From contig JAGCYZ010000066.1 of assembly GCA_017960545.1 (NCBI GenBank), forward strand, positions 1-40,741: a DNA stretch of 40,741 nucleotides. Reading direction: 5' to 3'. The notes beneath the pieces were generated by a model that did no database searches, was not told the origin of the DNA, and worked only from the letters and a program-made list of their open reading frames with translations. Origin of the DNA: Bacteroidales bacterium. GTDB taxonomy: Bacteria > Bacteroidota > Bacteroidia > Bacteroidales > UBA932. Positions 24,589 to 34,964 of the stretch are shown here, piece by piece (position 1 is the first letter of the stretch; each line of letters begins with the position of its first letter). The translations under genes and the position numbers were made by a program.

Positions 24589-25830
24589 ATGTCCAGACGT
24601 TTCCTCCCCCTGCTGGCATCGCTTTCGCTGATGCTCCTGTGCATTTGCCAGCCCTCCTTTGCCCGGAAGATCCCTGTAGTGAACCTTGAGAACCAGGTGG
24701 TACAGAAATTCCTGTCCCACGGGCCGTACAGCGCATTCGGCTCGCAGGACAGCTACTTCAACAACAGGGAGGAATTCCCGGAAAGGTTCGCCTGGGACAA
24801 ACCTGTTACCGTTGAAATCAACTGGCAGGGAACATCTGACGGCTCCTACACAGTAACCTTGTCGGAAAGCCGCAAGGCCGGGAAGAAAGGAAAGACCGTC
24901 CTCACGGAAACCGTCAAAGGCACAAAATACCTTATGACCAACCTCATCCCGCAGAGGTATTACACCTATAAGGTCAAAAACGGCTCCAAGACAGTCCTCA
25001 AAGGCACTTTCAAGACAGAAGGCCTTGTCCGTATGCTCAACATCAGGGACTGTGTAAACGCCCGCGACATAGGCGGCTGGCCCACCATTGACGGCCGGAG
25101 GGTGAAATACGGACTTCTCTTCCGCACCGGCAGCATCGACGGGGAGTATCACGGCGCCTACGGCGACAATTGCGGCGGAAGCCGCTGCCGCAATCCCCTC
25201 CACCAGGCAGCCCAGAGCCAGATTGGAGACCCTGCCCGCTACACCCTTTACGACGAATCCGTAAAAGCCCTCCAATTCATTGGCATAGATGCCGATATGG
25301 ACCTCCGCGGCGTCACCGACGAAGGCCTCTGGGGCAACCAGTGCATGACCCACACCCGCTCCCTTGGCCTCACCAAGATCCCCGGCGCGGACTATTGCCA
25401 GATAATGACGGACCTCGCCCTCCACAATCCCTTTGACGACCCCGCCATAGTCCGTGACGTGGCCTGGATAATCCAGGAACTCAAGAAAGGCCGTCACGTG
25501 GCCTTCCACTGCCGTTCCGGCGCGGACCGTACCGGAGGCGTGGCTATGATAATAGAGGCCCTTCTTGGTATGAAGGGCGGAGACATAGCCCTGGACTATG
25601 AACTCACCTCCCTCTCCTCCGAGGGCACCGGCCAGACCCGCAGCGCAAAGAACGTCCTCACCTCCGGTTACGGATTCTTCGGCCGCGGCTTCACAACCCT
25701 GGAAGTAAACGAGCCGGACCCTGACAAACGCCTTCAGAAACAGGCATACAAATACCTCAATACCGCCTTCCCGGAGTACGCTATTTCTTCCGCCGACCTG
25801 GATTGGTTTATCAATTTTATGCTGGAATAA
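24589..25830 (+). CDS. Exported tyrosine-phosphatase-like protein (first copy)
   Basis: 413 aa. A signal peptide (about 1-25) and a fibronectin-like beta domain (about 60-145, with LIPQRYYTYKV) precede a phosphatase domain of the bacterial tyrosine/lipid phosphatase type (PF13350-like). Its start motif is NARDIGGWPT and the P-loop HCRSGADRTGG places the nucleophile at Cys308 and phosphate-binding Arg at 314. It would dephosphorylate an extracytoplasmic phosphoester. It is paralogous to the next gene, which has its own promoter. The substrate is not known. Confidence 0.87.
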   Translation: MSRRFLPLLASLSLMLLCICQPSFARKIPVVNLENQVVQKFLSHGPYSAFGSQDSYFNNREEFPERFAWDKPVTVEINWQGTSDGSYTVTLSESRKAGKKGKTVLTETVKGTKYLMTNLIPQRYYTYKVKNGSKTVLKGTFKTEGLVRMLNIRDCVNARDIGGWPTIDGRRVKYGLLFRTGSIDGEYHGAYGDNCGGSRCRNPLHQAAQSQIGDPARYTLYDESVKALQFIGIDADMDLRGVTDEGLWGNQCMTHTRSLGLTKIPGADYCQIMTDLALHNPFDDPAIVRDVAWIIQELKKGRHVAFHCRSGADRTGGVAMIIEALLGMKGGDIALDYELTSLSSEGTGQTRSAKNVLTSGYGFFGRGFTTLEVNEPDPDKRLQKQAYKYLNTAFPEYAISSADLDWFINFMLE

Positions 25831-25855
25831 CTCCGACGAATTTCAATTATTTTAG

Positions 25856-25863
25856 TATATTTG
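25856..25863 (+). promoter_or_regulatory. -7 box of the phosphatase-GH29-GH43-esterase operon
   Basis: TATATTTG is an exact TAnnTTTG match, 31 bases before ATG 25895. Confidence 0.6.
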
Positions 25864-25894
25864 AGAGACTAACTGACCACAGACCACTCCTGTA

Positions 25895-27040
25895 ATGAAG
25901 AAACGGTTCCTACTGATTGCGGCGCTTGCCGCATTCGTGTTCTCTTGTGCACCCTTAAGCCCAGCCAATGACAAGGCTTCGGCTGAGGAAGGTACGGAAC
26001 AGGCCGTAACCCCTGACTTCGAAGAAAAGGAATGCGACATAGAGAACCCCGGAACCAGGAAGTTCCTGGAAGAAGTGGACTATTCTGACGACCCGGAATA
26101 CACAATATCCTACGCCGCGGATTACTATTCTGACTACAAAGCCAACGACAAGCCCCTCCCTGTCAAGTTCACCTGGAGAGGCATCGCTTCCAGGATAATG
26201 ATGTCCACCTCTCCCCAGATGGAGAATGCATTCAACGTAAAACCCTCTTCCGGCGAAGCCGCCGTCTATAACCTTGTCCCGGGCGTGAAATACTACTACA
26301 AGGTGTTGGACTCCAAGGGCGTGGAACTCAAGAACGGCATAGTGACCCCGGTGGGCCCCCTGCGTATGATCAACGGTATTTCGGACAATGTCCGCGACCT
26401 GGGAGGCTGGAAAGCGGACGGAGGGCATATCGCCTACGGAAGGCTTTTCAGGGGCTCCCAGCTTTCTTCCCGCATATCCCAAGACGGAAAGGATATCTTC
26501 CTGAAAGACCTTGGCATATCCGTTGACCTTGACCTGCGCGGAATAAAGGACAGTGAAGCAAGCGCAGGGCCCGTAATCACGGAAGCCCTGTACCTTAAGC
26601 TTCCGGTGGAGAAGAACCTTGGAAGGGGTACCGGCAACACGGAGGAACTGTACCAGAAGGCCATCAGGTCCATAATAGGCTGGCTGGGACAAGGCCGCAA
26701 CATATACTTCCATTGCGCCGGCGGAGCGGACCGCACCGGCTCCCTCGCCTTCCTGATAGAAGCCCTCCTTGGCGTGTCGGAAAGCGATCTCTCCAAGGAT
26801 TACGAGATCACTACTTTTGCAGGTGCCAACACCCGGCTCAGGAATTTCAGGGCCACGGAATCCGAGACCCATATCCTGTTTGAACTTGTCACCCGTGTCC
26901 GCGAATTCGGAGACCCCGGGACCCAGAGCATAAACCAACTGGTATATAACTGGGCCACAACCCGCCACTCCCCTGATGTAGATCCCCTTACTGACCAAGA
27001 AATTGCGCTCCTGCGCCAATACCTGATACAAAAAGATTGA
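25895..27040 (+). CDS. Tyrosine-phosphatase-like lipoprotein (second copy)
   Basis: 381 aa. The lipobox FSC is near residue 18, followed by an acidic linker. The order is the same as in the upstream paralogue: fibronectin-like domain (LVPGVKYYYKV near 130), phosphatase start NVRDLGGW and P-loop HCAGGADRTG with Cys274 and Arg280. The two copies share layout but only moderate identity, so the duplication is old. This copy is lipid-anchored, whereas the first looks secreted. It ends 2 bases before a GH29 gene, which ties it to glycan use. Confidence 0.87.
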   Translation: MKKRFLLIAALAAFVFSCAPLSPANDKASAEEGTEQAVTPDFEEKECDIENPGTRKFLEEVDYSDDPEYTISYAADYYSDYKANDKPLPVKFTWRGIASRIMMSTSPQMENAFNVKPSSGEAAVYNLVPGVKYYYKVLDSKGVELKNGIVTPVGPLRMINGISDNVRDLGGWKADGGHIAYGRLFRGSQLSSRISQDGKDIFLKDLGISVDLDLRGIKDSEASAGPVITEALYLKLPVEKNLGRGTGNTEELYQKAIRSIIGWLGQGRNIYFHCAGGADRTGSLAFLIEALLGVSESDLSKDYEITTFAGANTRLRNFRATESETHILFELVTRVREFGDPGTQSINQLVYNWATTRHSPDVDPLTDQEIALLRQYLIQKD

Positions 27041-27042
27041 TT

Positions 27043-28548
27043 ATGAAAAAGTCTGGCCGCTTGATCTTAGGCCTGTGCCTTCTGTGTTTCTGCCCCTTGC
27101 TCAGGGCGCAGAACGAGGCTTTACCGTACAGGACGGGCCCGTATGATTCTTCAGAAGAGTCATTGCAGCAATACACGGTTCCGGAGTGGTTCCGTGACGC
27201 CAAATTCGGTATCTGGTCACACTGGGGCCCCCAGGCCGTTCCCCGCGAGGGTGACTGGTATGCTAAAAATATGTATGTGGAAGGCTCCAGGCAGAACAGA
27301 TACCACGTAGCCACATACGGCCATCCTTCCGAGTTCGGATACAAGGATATCGTGGAGCTCTGGAAAGCGGAGCGCTGGGATCCCGAGGCCCTTATGAAAC
27401 TTTACAAGAGGGTTGGAGCCAAATACTTTGTAAGTATGGGAACCCATCACGACAACTTCTTCCTCTGGGATTCCAAACTGAACAAGTGGAACTCAATGAA
27501 CAAAGGACCCGGCAAGGACGTTGTGGGACTGTGGCAGCAGGCCGCCAAGAAGGAAGGCCTGTACTTTGGCGTCTCAGAACATCTGGGAGCAAGCTACACC
27601 TGGTTCCAGTCAGCCCACAAGGCCGATACCGCCGGCACCTATGCCGGCGTCCCTTACGATGGCAATGACCCCGTCTATGCCGATCTCTATCACCAGAAAG
27701 CCGACAAGTCTGACACCGAATGGCTGACAAAGAACCCGGCCTGGCAGGTTGACTGGTACTACAAGATCAAGGAACTTGTGGATATGTACCATCCGGACCT
27801 GCTCTACTCTGACAGTGGCTTCCCGTTCGACTATGTTGGAAGATGCCAGGTGGCCAACCTTTACAACTCCGTGACCGATTTCTACGGCAACACCCAGGCA
27901 GTATATACCTGCAAGCACAATTCGGAGGGTATGGGCGTCCTTGACGTAGAGAGAGGCGCCGTGGCCGACATCAGCCCCGATCCCTGGCAGACGGACACCT
28001 CCATCGGAGACTGGTACTACCGCCGGGGCCAGAGGTATATGACATCGGACCAGGTAATCCAGATGCTCATTGACGTGGTAAGCAAGAACGGCAACCTGCT
28101 GCTGAACATTGTTCAGACTCCTGAAGGAGACCTTGAGGACGACGTGCTCGCCATCCTGGAAGGTATTGGCAGATGGATTGACGACAACGGCCAGGCCATC
28201 TACGGTTCACGTCCCTGGAAAATCTACGGAGAAGGCCCTTCTATGGAGAATCAGGCCAGAGGAACCTTTGGCGGCGTGAGGGACGTCCGCGCCTATCAGG
28301 CGGGCGACGTGCGCTTCACCACAAAGGACGGAAAGCTCTACGTCTTCTGTATGGAGCCCACCACAGACAAACTCAATGTCAAGGCTCTTGGAAAATCATC
28401 TCCTTACTATCAGCAGATATCCTCCATCAGGATGCTCGGCAGCAAGGAAAAGGTAAAGTGGACCCAGGGCGCTGACGCGCTTGAGATAAAGAGCCCGGCC
28501 AGCCACCCTGAGTACGCGGCAACTGTTTACGAAGTCCAGTTTAAGTAA
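27043..28548 (+). CDS. Alpha-L-fucosidase, GH29 (second copy), exported
   Basis: 501 aa from ATG 27043, 2 bases after the phosphatase stop. The signal peptide ends in LRAQ. GH29 landmarks are EWFRDAKFGIWSHWGP, GAKYFVSMGTHHDN and LLYSDSG, which likely holds the nucleophile Asp. It shares the opening core with the copy at 14405-16036 but differs in its loops, so the two probably cleave different fucose linkages. The GH43 gene begins 7 bases after its stop. Confidence 0.92.
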   Translation: MKKSGRLILGLCLLCFCPLLRAQNEALPYRTGPYDSSEESLQQYTVPEWFRDAKFGIWSHWGPQAVPREGDWYAKNMYVEGSRQNRYHVATYGHPSEFGYKDIVELWKAERWDPEALMKLYKRVGAKYFVSMGTHHDNFFLWDSKLNKWNSMNKGPGKDVVGLWQQAAKKEGLYFGVSEHLGASYTWFQSAHKADTAGTYAGVPYDGNDPVYADLYHQKADKSDTEWLTKNPAWQVDWYYKIKELVDMYHPDLLYSDSGFPFDYVGRCQVANLYNSVTDFYGNTQAVYTCKHNSEGMGVLDVERGAVADISPDPWQTDTSIGDWYYRRGQRYMTSDQVIQMLIDVVSKNGNLLLNIVQTPEGDLEDDVLAILEGIGRWIDDNGQAIYGSRPWKIYGEGPSMENQARGTFGGVRDVRAYQAGDVRFTTKDGKLYVFCMEPTTDKLNVKALGKSSPYYQQISSIRMLGSKEKVKWTQGADALEIKSPASHPEYAATVYEVQFK

Positions 28549-28555
28549 TGATATT

Positions 28556-30073
28556 ATGAAAAAGCTAATCATTCTGGCAGCCGCCGTACTGTTCTCGGCG
28601 AGTCTGCTCAATGCCCAGACTTTGGGCAAAGATGCACGCTATTGCAACCCTCTTCCTATGGAAATAGGACAGGGCAGCGCCTCCGGAGACGTAAGCGTCT
28701 TCCAATGGGAAGGCAAATACTACATGTTCTGCACCGGTGGCGGCGCCTGGGTTTCTTCCGATATGCTCAACTGGGAGTATCACTATGTGGCCGGCGTTCC
28801 GGTAGCACCTGACGTATGTCCTTACAACGGCAAGTTCTATATGACCGGAAACAGCAGCAACGTATGGGTTGCCGACAATCCCCTTGGACCGTACACGGTC
28901 CTGGGACAGTGGAAAGGCACCCCTGACCGCGAGCACGGCTGGAGCCAGGGCTTCGACCCGCACATCTATGTGGACGAGAACAACCAGCCCTACCTGTTCT
29001 GGCCCGGAATGGCCATCAGCGGCATTTATTCCGTAAAGCTTGACCCTAACGACCTTACCCAGTTCGTAGGCCCCGTCACCCATCATTTCAGCTTCAACCC
29101 TGACCACGTATGGGAGCGCCAGGGAGAGCAGAACGAGTTCCCTGACGTAGCCTGGATCGAAGGCCCGTGGATCTACAAGCACAACGGAACCTACTACCTC
29201 CAGTACTCCGCTTCAGGAACCCAGTGGAGAACCTATGCCGAGGGTTACTACAAGGCAAAGAACGTCCAGGGACCGTACGAGTACGCTTCCAACAACCCCC
29301 TGCTCCGCCGCACGGAAGGCATAGTGACCGGACCTGCACACGGAAGTATGGTTACCGGACCGGACGGAAACATCTGGCAGTTCTACACGGTGGTTCTCCG
29401 CAGCGGCGGACGCCGTATTGGAATGGACCGCGTGACTGTTGACAAGGACGGCAACCTTGTCTGCAACGTGACCGACACTCCCCAGTGGGCTCCAGGCGTA
29501 GTGAAAGACCCTACCAAGGGAGACTCGGGATCTCTGATCGTATCCATTGGCAAGACCACAAGGAGCACCGGAGGCGGATCCCCGGGAGCCGCAAAGGTTG
29601 CTTCCAGCGAGAAGCCCGGAAGAGGCCCTGAATACGCCCTTGACAATTCCACCGCAACCTGGTGGGAGCCTGCCGACGACGACGCCAATCCAACCCTCAC
29701 CATCAGCCTGTCCCCCGCCGTTGACCGCGACAGGGTGCAGACATTCCAGATTGACGGCTCCAGGCTGCTGTTCGGCGGCGGCGGAAGAGGCTTCGGCGGA
29801 AACGCTTCGGCACTTCCAATCTACAAATACAAGATTGAGGTTTCTATGGACGGCGAAAATTTCCGCACCGTCCTTGACACCTCCGGAAACACGGTGCCCA
29901 GGAACGTGATATTTGACGAGATTCCTCCTGTCGAGTGCCGTTTTGTACGCCTCACAATGCTCGACTGGCCAAAGAACAGCCCTCTGAGCATCCTTGACTT
30001 CTCAGTATTCGGCAAGGCTACGGGTTACTCTCCTTCCCAGATTCCCGTCCCCACACCCAAGAAAATGAACTGA
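28556..30073 (+). CDS. GH43-type glycosidase with C-terminal discoidin-like carbohydrate-binding domain
   Basis: 505 aa with signal peptide ending in LNAQ. A five-bladed propeller domain (about 25-310) shows GDVSVFQWEGKYYMF, FDPHIYVDE and IEGPW, where GH43 places its Asp base, Asp modulator and Glu acid. A C-terminal F5/8 type C-like domain (about 345-490) has the pattern ALDNSTATWWEP and a closing SILDFSVFG. The substrate is likely an arabinosyl or xylosyl side chain. A related propeller family cannot be fully excluded. Confidence 0.85.
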   Translation: MKKLIILAAAVLFSASLLNAQTLGKDARYCNPLPMEIGQGSASGDVSVFQWEGKYYMFCTGGGAWVSSDMLNWEYHYVAGVPVAPDVCPYNGKFYMTGNSSNVWVADNPLGPYTVLGQWKGTPDREHGWSQGFDPHIYVDENNQPYLFWPGMAISGIYSVKLDPNDLTQFVGPVTHHFSFNPDHVWERQGEQNEFPDVAWIEGPWIYKHNGTYYLQYSASGTQWRTYAEGYYKAKNVQGPYEYASNNPLLRRTEGIVTGPAHGSMVTGPDGNIWQFYTVVLRSGGRRIGMDRVTVDKDGNLVCNVTDTPQWAPGVVKDPTKGDSGSLIVSIGKTTRSTGGGSPGAAKVASSEKPGRGPEYALDNSTATWWEPADDDANPTLTISLSPAVDRDRVQTFQIDGSRLLFGGGGRGFGGNASALPIYKYKIEVSMDGENFRTVLDTSGNTVPRNVIFDEIPPVECRFVRLTMLDWPKNSPLSILDFSVFGKATGYSPSQIPVPTPKKMN

Positions 30074-30090
30074 CACTTCAATAACACTAA

Positions 30091-31284
<1,194 letters not shown>

Positions 31285-31288
31285 GCGA

Positions 31289-31807
31289 CTATTTTACTCT
31301 CCAGACATCAAGATTGATTCCTCCTGCAGGGCCCATACCGGGCTGGCAAAGGAATAGGCTCTCGTTCATCCAGGCATACTTGCTGTCCATAGGAGCTTCA
31401 AACTTGGGGGCACAGCGGAAATACATACCGCTGTTGCCTCCCATTTTTATAATGCCGCAATTGCGGACGTGGATATTCACTCCGTCATCGGTGCGTATAC
31501 AATAGATAGCTTCTATTTCAGTTCGGCCATCGCATTGCATTTGATAGTCTGCACCGCCAGGCAGGACTTCTCCTTTGAGACCCGGACCCTCGAAAGTTCC
31601 TCCGGTGATGGGAATGACCGTACGGGTTCCCTTTCCAGTATCTCCAACAGTGAAGGCTTGGTCCAGAGTCACGTGCAGACGTACCACATACTCCAATTCC
31701 GGGGCTTTGGGCTCGCCTCCCTGCTGGGGTGCGCTGAAGGAAACTTGAGCATTCGCACTGAGGAAGGCGATGAAAGATAAGCATAGAGATAGAAGTGTTC
31801 TTTTCAT
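31289..31807 (-). CDS. DUF3237 protein, exported
   Basis: 172 aa with signal peptide ending in ANAQ. The DUF3237 barrel pattern is clear: LDQAFTVGDTGKGTR, VIPITGGTFEGPGLKGEV and MYFRCAPKFEAP. No catalytic residue is established for the family. It ends 4 bases from the esterase stop on the opposite strand and lies between the two inverted esterase copies. Confidence 0.83.
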   Translation of the reverse strand: MKRTLLSLCLSFIAFLSANAQVSFSAPQQGGEPKAPELEYVVRLHVTLDQAFTVGDTGKGTRTVIPITGGTFEGPGLKGEVLPGGADYQMQCDGRTEIEAIYCIRTDDGVNIHVRNCGIIKMGGNSGMYFRCAPKFEAPMDSKYAWMNESLFLCQPGMGPAGGINLDVWRVK

Positions 31808-31861
31808 ATTTCTTGATTATTAGGTCAATTTAATGTTGATTTAAAAATAGCTATTTTTTCC

Positions 31862-31869
31862 TATCTTTG
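31862..31869 (+). promoter_or_regulatory. -7 box of the lipoprotein gene
   Basis: TATCTTTG is an exact TAnnTTTG match, 26 bases before ATG 31896. A TTG at 31836-31838 is a possible -33 element. Confidence 0.58.
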
Positions 31870-31895
31870 AAAAGTGTACTCCTATTCCAAACCTT

Positions 31896-32711
31896 ATGAA
31901 AAAACCTGTTCTTTTATTCAGCATTATATTGAGCCTTGCTGTGGGTTGCCTTGTTGTTGGTTGTAACCCTAAGGAGCCAAAGGAGGAAGAGTTAAAAGCC
32001 CCGCCCGTTGTCTACCAGTCCCCACCTCCGGAGGGAGAAGACAACATTCCCATAGTGGGAAGTTCTCCGGAAGATGACGATATACCCATCGTGGGAGCGG
32101 CCCCTTCTGAGCCCGGTATAGACCCGGAACAATACAACGTGGATCTGGACGTTGTTCCTGATATGAAGAAAGACAAGGAATACCTTATGCAGGTTAAGGT
32201 TGTCCTTCCAAAATATGAGACTGAGCCTTCCCCGGGTATGGTTCGTGGTTCTAAGGTCTTATATGCCGAGGCAGTAAATTATGTGCACGTCACTCCCATT
32301 GCTCCCGGTTTTGACATAGATCCTGCGGAGTCAAAGATAATTGAGTTCGATCCAACCGGCACGGAGGTCCAGTTCAAGATCACTCCCAGAGAGAAAGGGC
32401 CCAAAATGATCAGCGCAGAGGTTGAGCTGCTTGAGAATGCTGATGGTTCAGGTGATGTGAAATCAAAATCATCCGGCCAGGTTTCCGTAATAGTGAAGGT
32501 GGACGGATGGGGCATCATTGAAGGGGGCCTTAAGGATCTCTTTGGAGTAGTATGGAAAATATTCAAGAACTACTGGCCCGCTTTTGTTACTCTGGTCTTT
32601 GGTGCCCTTCTCTTTGTCGCCCGCAAATACATAAAGAAGAAAACCGGTTACGGTGGAGACGGAGAGAGTGAAGAAAGCGTAGCCGAAGAGAGCGAGAATG
32701 CTGATGAATAA
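31896..32711 (+). CDS. Unrecognised lipoprotein with a C-terminal membrane helix
   Basis: 271 aa. A signal with lipobox VVGC (cysteine near residue 23) is followed by a Pro/Glu-rich stretch holding two PIVG repeats (about 48-70), then a beta-rich region (about 85-205), a single membrane helix (about 225-243), a basic KKK stop and an acidic Ser/Glu tail. No family is recognised. A lipid anchor at one end and a helix at the other is unusual; it might bridge two membranes, or the first segment may be an uncleaved helix. A terminator follows it. Confidence 0.78.
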   Translation: MKKPVLLFSIILSLAVGCLVVGCNPKEPKEEELKAPPVVYQSPPPEGEDNIPIVGSSPEDDDIPIVGAAPSEPGIDPEQYNVDLDVVPDMKKDKEYLMQVKVVLPKYETEPSPGMVRGSKVLYAEAVNYVHVTPIAPGFDIDPAESKIIEFDPTGTEVQFKITPREKGPKMISAEVELLENADGSGDVKSKSSGQVSVIVKVDGWGIIEGGLKDLFGVVWKIFKNYWPAFVTLVFGALLFVARKYIKKKTGYGGDGESEESVAEESENADE

Positions 32712-32719
32712 CATACAAT

Positions 32720-32747
32720 GAACCCCGGAAATAATCTTCCGGGGTTC
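32720..32747. terminator. Strong hairpin terminator between convergent genes
   Basis: GAACCCCGGAA pairs perfectly with TTCCGGGGTTC around a 6-base loop. It lies between the lipoprotein stop (32711) and the convergent esterase stop (32774) and may serve both. T-runs are weak on either side. Confidence 0.7.
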
Positions 32748-32773
32748 GCTGTATTTATATGCCAGGCCAGGCT

Positions 32774-33955
<1,182 letters not shown>

Positions 33956-33981
33956 TTACTGTCAGTAATTACAATTACCCC

Positions 33982-33989
33982 TAAAGATA
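33982..33989 (-). promoter_or_regulatory. Possible -7 box of esterase copy 2
   Basis: Minus-strand TATCTTTA, one base off TAnnTTTG, 50 bases before the start at 33931. Confidence 0.4.
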
Positions 33990-34023
33990 AATAAAATTGG
34001 GCATTCCAAATACCGAACCGTGT

Positions 34024-34061
34024 TCCTCCCGCTCCAGAAAGTGGCACGGGAGGAGCTTTTT
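34024..34061 (+). terminator. Plus-strand intrinsic terminator with no upstream plus-strand gene
   Basis: TCCTCCCG pairs with CGGGAGGA, with an inner CCA/TGG stem, followed by GC and TTTTT. It reads on the plus strand, yet the nearest upstream gene is on the minus strand. It may end an unannotated small RNA or block antisense transcription. Confidence 0.65.
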
Positions 34062-34074
34062 ACCCATAAACATT

Positions 34075-34082
34075 TATATTTG
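34075..34082 (+). promoter_or_regulatory. -7 box of the methyltransferase gene
   Basis: TATATTTG is an exact TAnnTTTG match, 23 bases before ATG 34106. Confidence 0.6.
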
Positions 34083-34105
34083 TAGCCACAATTGATTTTA
34101 ACGGG

Positions 34106-34897
34106 ATGGATATAAAAGACATCAGGTTAGACTCCGGAAAGGCTTTTGACTGGGGAAGGACGTCGGAAGACTATGCCAGATACAGGGACATCTATCCGGA
34201 AGAGTTCTACAGGAAAATCATTGACAGAGGCCTTTGCGTAAGCGGTCAGAATGTTCTTGACCTGGGAACAGGGACAGGCGTTCTGCCACGCAACCTTTAT
34301 AAGTATGGGGCGAAATGGACTGGAACAGATATCTCTCCGGAACAGATAGAGCAAGCTCGCCGGCTTGCTTCTGATGCAAAAATGGATATTGATTTCAAAG
34401 CAGTCGCCACAGAGCAGATAGACTTCCCTATAAACAGTTTCGATGTCATCACTGCCTGCCAGTGCTTCTGGTATTTCGACCACGACAAGGTGATTCCAAC
34501 CCTTGCAGGCATACTGAAGGATGGTGGGAAACTTCTTATCCTCTATATGGCCTGGCTACCCTTCGAGGACCCGATAGCAGGCAAAAGCGAAGAACTAGTC
34601 CTAAAGTACAGCCCCAACTGGTCCGGAGCCGGAGAAACCAAGAAACCAATCCATCTCCCCAAGATAGTGTTTGAGTACTTCCAACTGCAAGATCACGAAG
34701 AATACGAATTGGATGTTCCCTTCATAAGAGAAACCTGGCACGGAAGGATGAAATCCTGCCGAGGCGTAGGAGCCTCCCTTTCGGAAGAAGAACTGACCCG
34801 TTGGGATGCCGAGCACCGCGAACTACTCCACCGCATAGCCCCCGACCACTTCAACATCCGCCACTACGCCGCCCTCTCCCTCCTCCAGAAAAAATAA
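34106..34897 (+). CDS. Class I SAM-dependent methyltransferase
   Basis: 263 aa, cytoplasmic. The SAM-binding motif I is DLGTGTG (52-58), with the acidic end of strand 2 in GTDISPEQ and a motif-IV-like segment VITACQCFWYF. It resembles the Methyltransf_11/25 group of small-molecule methylases. The acceptor cannot be inferred and the neighbours give no clue. It has its own promoter. A 7-bp hairpin (34906-34933) without a T-run follows. Confidence 0.85.
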   Translation: MDIKDIRLDSGKAFDWGRTSEDYARYRDIYPEEFYRKIIDRGLCVSGQNVLDLGTGTGVLPRNLYKYGAKWTGTDISPEQIEQARRLASDAKMDIDFKAVATEQIDFPINSFDVITACQCFWYFDHDKVIPTLAGILKDGGKLLILYMAWLPFEDPIAGKSEELVLKYSPNWSGAGETKKPIHLPKIVFEYFQLQDHEEYELDVPFIRETWHGRMKSCRGVGASLSEEELTRWDAEHRELLHRIAPDHFNIRHYAALSLLQKK

Positions 34898-34964
34898 CTG
34901 GACCTACGAGTGGAGCCAAACGATAACACTCGTGTAATAGTAAGAAGCTGATTATTCAATTAAT

